A DNA stretch of 9,457 nt, from contig JACFNW010000054.1 in the NCBI GenBank assembly GCA_019454665.1, forward strand, positions 1 through 9,457, written 5' to 3'. The stretch is from Fimbriimonadaceae bacterium. GTDB lineage: Bacteria; Armatimonadota; Fimbriimonadia; Fimbriimonadales; Fimbriimonadaceae. Positions 7,624-9,457 of the stretch are shown here, in pieces (within the stretch, counting starts at the first letter, position 1; each line of letters begins with the position of its first letter). The translations under genes were made by a program, and so were the position numbers. Under the pieces are notes generated by a model. That model made no database searches. It saw only the letters and a list, made by a program, of their open reading frames with translations, and was not told the origin of the DNA.

Positions 7624-8940
7624 ATGAACGAGGCACAGGCATGGGCATGGAGCGTGGCGTTCCTGCTCGGCAACGCGTTCTTTGTGGCCGCCGAATACAG
7701 CTTGATCGGCGCGCGGCGGAGCCGAATCGAGGCTGCGGCGCGCAAAGGCCACGGGTCGGCGAAAGTGGTTCTGGACTCGCTGGGCAAGCTCGCCCTCTAT
7801 GTGGCGGGCATCCAAGTCGCCATCTCGATGTTCGGCATCGGCATGGGCAAAGTCACCGAGCCCCTCATCGAGAAGTACATCGGCGATGCGATCGGCCAAT
7901 GGGTCGGGCCAGCGTCGGGCGTCCTCTCCCTGTTCTTCGTCACGTTCGCCCTGGTCGTGATCGGCGAACTCGTACCGAAGTACCTGACGCTGCAGTTTTC
8001 CGAGCAAGTCGCCTTGGTGCAGGCCAAGCCGCTTCGGTTTCTGGTGCGCCTCCTGGCGCCGTTCGTGTGGCTGGTCCAGACGAGCGGGCGCTTCATCCTC
8101 AAGCTCATGGGCGTGACGCTGGCCAAGGAGCAAGACGAGAGCCTCTCGCGAGACGAACTCCTCTTGGCCCTTCGAGCCGCGCAAAGCGAAGGCGTGCTCG
8201 ACCAGACGCACGCAAGGATGGTCGCCAAGGCGATGCGGCTGGACACCCTGAAGGTCCAAGACATCATGATCCACCGCATGGACATCCAGTGGCTGGACGT
8301 CTCGACCCCGCGCGAGGAACTCCCGTACCGCCTGGCCGAAATCCGCCACACGCGCATCCCGGTGTGCCGGGGCGACATAGACGACGTGGTGGGCTTGGTG
8401 CTGTTGAACGACGTGGTCTCGCATTGGGATCAACCCGATTTCAGCCTCGAAGGCCTGGCCAGGCCCATGGAAGTGGTGCCGGAGACCATCACGCTCGACC
8501 AAGCCACCCGCCTGATGCGCGAGCGCAAGACGCAAATGCTGCTCATCAGCGACGAGTACGGCGGCACCGCCGGCCTGATCACGCTGGAGGACGTCGTCGA
8601 AGAGGTCTTTGGCGAGTTCGAGGACCTCTTGGAGAGCGAGCGCGCGCGGATCGAAAAGGTCGGTCCCTATCGCATCTCGTTCCGCTCGGACGTGCGGTAC
8701 GACGAGGTTTTGGAGTTCCTTCAACTCGACCCCGAGCCCGGCCCCTACGAAACAGAAACCATGGCGGAAATCCTGGGCGAGCAGCTGGAGAACGTCCCGA
8801 AACTCGGGGACGTCGTCGAACTCGATATCGGCACCTTGCGCGTTGAGAACATGGCGCAAAGGCGCGTCACCCGCCTGTCGCTGACGGTCAAGCGGTCGCG
8901 CGATGCGAACGAAATCTTGCCGCCCACGTCCGGGAATTGA
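7624..8940 (+). CDS. CNNM/CorC-family membrane protein with CBS domains
   Basis: A 438-residue inner-membrane protein of the CNNM/hemolysin C group (formerly DUF21). The N-terminal CNNM domain (about 1-180) has four hydrophobic segments near 6-28, 55-75, 97-118 and 138-158, with the hallmark FFVAAEYSLIGARRSRIE (19-36) and GELVPKYLTL (114-123). A CBS pair follows (about 213-270 and 277-332), including DEYGGTAGLITLEDVVEEVFGE (310-331), and then the CorC_HlyC domain (about 345-425). Relatives include CorC/MpfA Mg2+ exporters and the polyamine exporter PaeA; the CBS pair senses adenine nucleotides in studied members. Mg2+ or other cation handling is the likely role, the old 'hemolysin' name being misleading. 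The start ATG 7624 places the signature at the expected depth; the open frame continues upstream to 7453 but there runs antisense to the peptidase signal-peptide region. The nucleotidyltransferase gene begins 12 nt after its stop. Confidence 0.93.
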   Translation: MNEAQAWAWSVAFLLGNAFFVAAEYSLIGARRSRIEAAARKGHGSAKVVLDSLGKLALYVAGIQVAISMFGIGMGKVTEPLIEKYIGDAIGQWVGPASGVLSLFFVTFALVVIGELVPKYLTLQFSEQVALVQAKPLRFLVRLLAPFVWLVQTSGRFILKLMGVTLAKEQDESLSRDELLLALRAAQSEGVLDQTHARMVAKAMRLDTLKVQDIMIHRMDIQWLDVSTPREELPYRLAEIRHTRIPVCRGDIDDVVGLVLLNDVVSHWDQPDFSLEGLARPMEVVPETITLDQATRLMRERKTQMLLISDEYGGTAGLITLEDVVEEVFGEFEDLLESERARIEKVGPYRISFRSDVRYDEVLEFLQLDPEPGPYETETMAEILGEQLENVPKLGDVVELDIGTLRVENMAQRRVTRLSLTVKRSRDANEILPPTSGN

Positions 8941-8952
8941 CCATACTGGGCC

Positions 8953-9457
8953 GTGAATGTCCTCGACGCAATCGTGCCCGCCGGAGGCTCGTTGGACGAG
9001 GCGTTCGCCTCTGCGGTCGGCGTCCATCACAAGCCCCTGATTCGATTTGGCGACCAGACGGTGCTTGAACGCACGGTCGCCGCGATCAAGACCGCATTCC
9101 CTGGGGGCCGAATCGTGGTGGTCGGGCCCGAGACCGTGCGGCACCACATCGCCGAGCAGGTCTCGATGGCCTTGCCTGAGGCCGACTCGGGTCCCGCCAA
9201 CATCCTTCTGGGCCTTGACTGGCTGCGCCGCACCAGCGATGGCCCGCTGGGCAAGGTGCTGGTCGTCACCAGCGATCTGCCGTTCCTCACCCCGGAATCC
9301 TTGAAGACGCTCGTTTCCCGATGCGATCCCGGCGTCGCGTTCTCCGTGCCGCTCATCGGCCAAAGCGCGTTCGAGAGCGCCTACCCCGGCGCGCCGGCGA
9401 CGTTCGTTCCCGTTCGCGAAGGGCTGGTCACCACGGGGTGTGCGTACCTCGTGGATG
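8953..9457 (+). CDS. MobA/GlmU-like nucleotidyltransferase, N-terminal part (partial)
   Basis: The gene starts at GTG 8953 and stays open for 168 codons to the right edge. The protein begins MNVLDAIVPAGGSLDEAFAS and resembles NTP-transferase (GT-A-like) enzymes: PAGG at 9-12, K27 in HHKPLIRFG as the likely catalytic or phosphate-binding lysine, TVLERTVAAI (36-45), IVVVGPE (54-60), and a metal-binding D108 in LVVTSDLPFL (103-112). The nucleotide loop is unusual: the normal GGxGxRM is replaced by GGSLDEAF. Members transfer NMP to sugar phosphates, molybdopterin or polyols; the substrate cannot be read here. It lies 12 nt after the CNNM gene and is probably cotranscribed; a CATACT 5 nt upstream of the GTG (8942-8947) could also be a -10 box for a leaderless message. 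No Shine-Dalgarno is visible. The C-terminus is outside the window. Confidence 0.8.
   Translation, partial: MNVLDAIVPAGGSLDEAFASAVGVHHKPLIRFGDQTVLERTVAAIKTAFPGGRIVVVGPETVRHHIAEQVSMALPEADSGPANILLGLDWLRRTSDGPLGKVLVVTSDLPFLTPESLKTLVSRCDPGVAFSVPLIGQSAFESAYPGAPATFVPVREGLVTTGCAYLVD

Noticed and set aside
6529..9363. A 944-codon open frame on the minus strand
   Set aside because: It lies antisense to the CNNM and nucleotidyltransferase genes and overlaps the S9 peptidase gene in another frame. Its product is Arg/Ala/His/Asp-rich without domain motifs, as expected from a GC-rich shadow frame.

Overview
The window is a tightly packed, GC-rich stretch of an ordinary bacterial chromosome with nine protein genes, two of them cut by the window edges. 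There are no RNA genes, insertion sequences, CRISPR arrays or phage genes. A single-gene GyrB with a large internal insert, a futalosine-pathway menaquinone gene (mqnA) and a long secreted S9 peptidase would suit a free-living Gram-negative-type bacterium. Overall style, including weak Shine-Dalgarno sites and a divergent NTP-transferase, made me think of Armatimonadota (Fimbriimonadia-like), but that is an impression, not a demonstrated placement.

Layout. Positions 1-1626, minus strand: a three-gene operon reading right to left, a GT2 polyprenyl-phosphate-type glycosyltransferase, a SAM-dependent methyltransferase, and the first 25 codons of mqnA. The genes are separated by 1 nt and by a 4-nt overlap, so they are probably translationally coupled. 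Positions 1625-1963, plus strand: a small YHS-domain lipoprotein whose start codon overlaps head-to-head with that of the glycosyltransferase. Positions 1964-2080: a GC-rich leader with short alternative hairpins. Positions 2081-4586, plus: gyrB followed 13 nt later by a GAF-domain free methionine-(R)-sulfoxide reductase-like gene. Positions 4587-4733: the gap between convergent genes, holding a perfect 14-bp hairpin. Positions 4734-7562, minus: a 942-residue exported S9 peptidase. Positions 7563-7623: a short divergent promoter region. Positions 7624-9457, plus: a CNNM/CorC-type membrane protein with CBS domains, then a partial MobA/GlmU-like nucleotidyltransferase starting 12 nt after it.

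Function. The left operon joins envelope or glycolipid-type sugar transfer with menaquinone synthesis. The gyrB-GAF pair joins DNA supercoiling with repair of oxidised free methionine. The S9 peptidase probably digests peptides outside the cytoplasm, and the CNNM protein probably handles cation (Mg2+) or other export. No link between these units is evident beyond adjacency.

I found no convincing new multi-gene system. The points most worth a second look are the insert inside the GyrB TOPRIM domain, the head-to-head overlapping start codons at 1624-1627, the U-tract-less perfect hairpin at 4669-4700, the Cys-to-His change in the GAF reductase, and the degenerate nucleotide-binding loop of the NTP-transferase.
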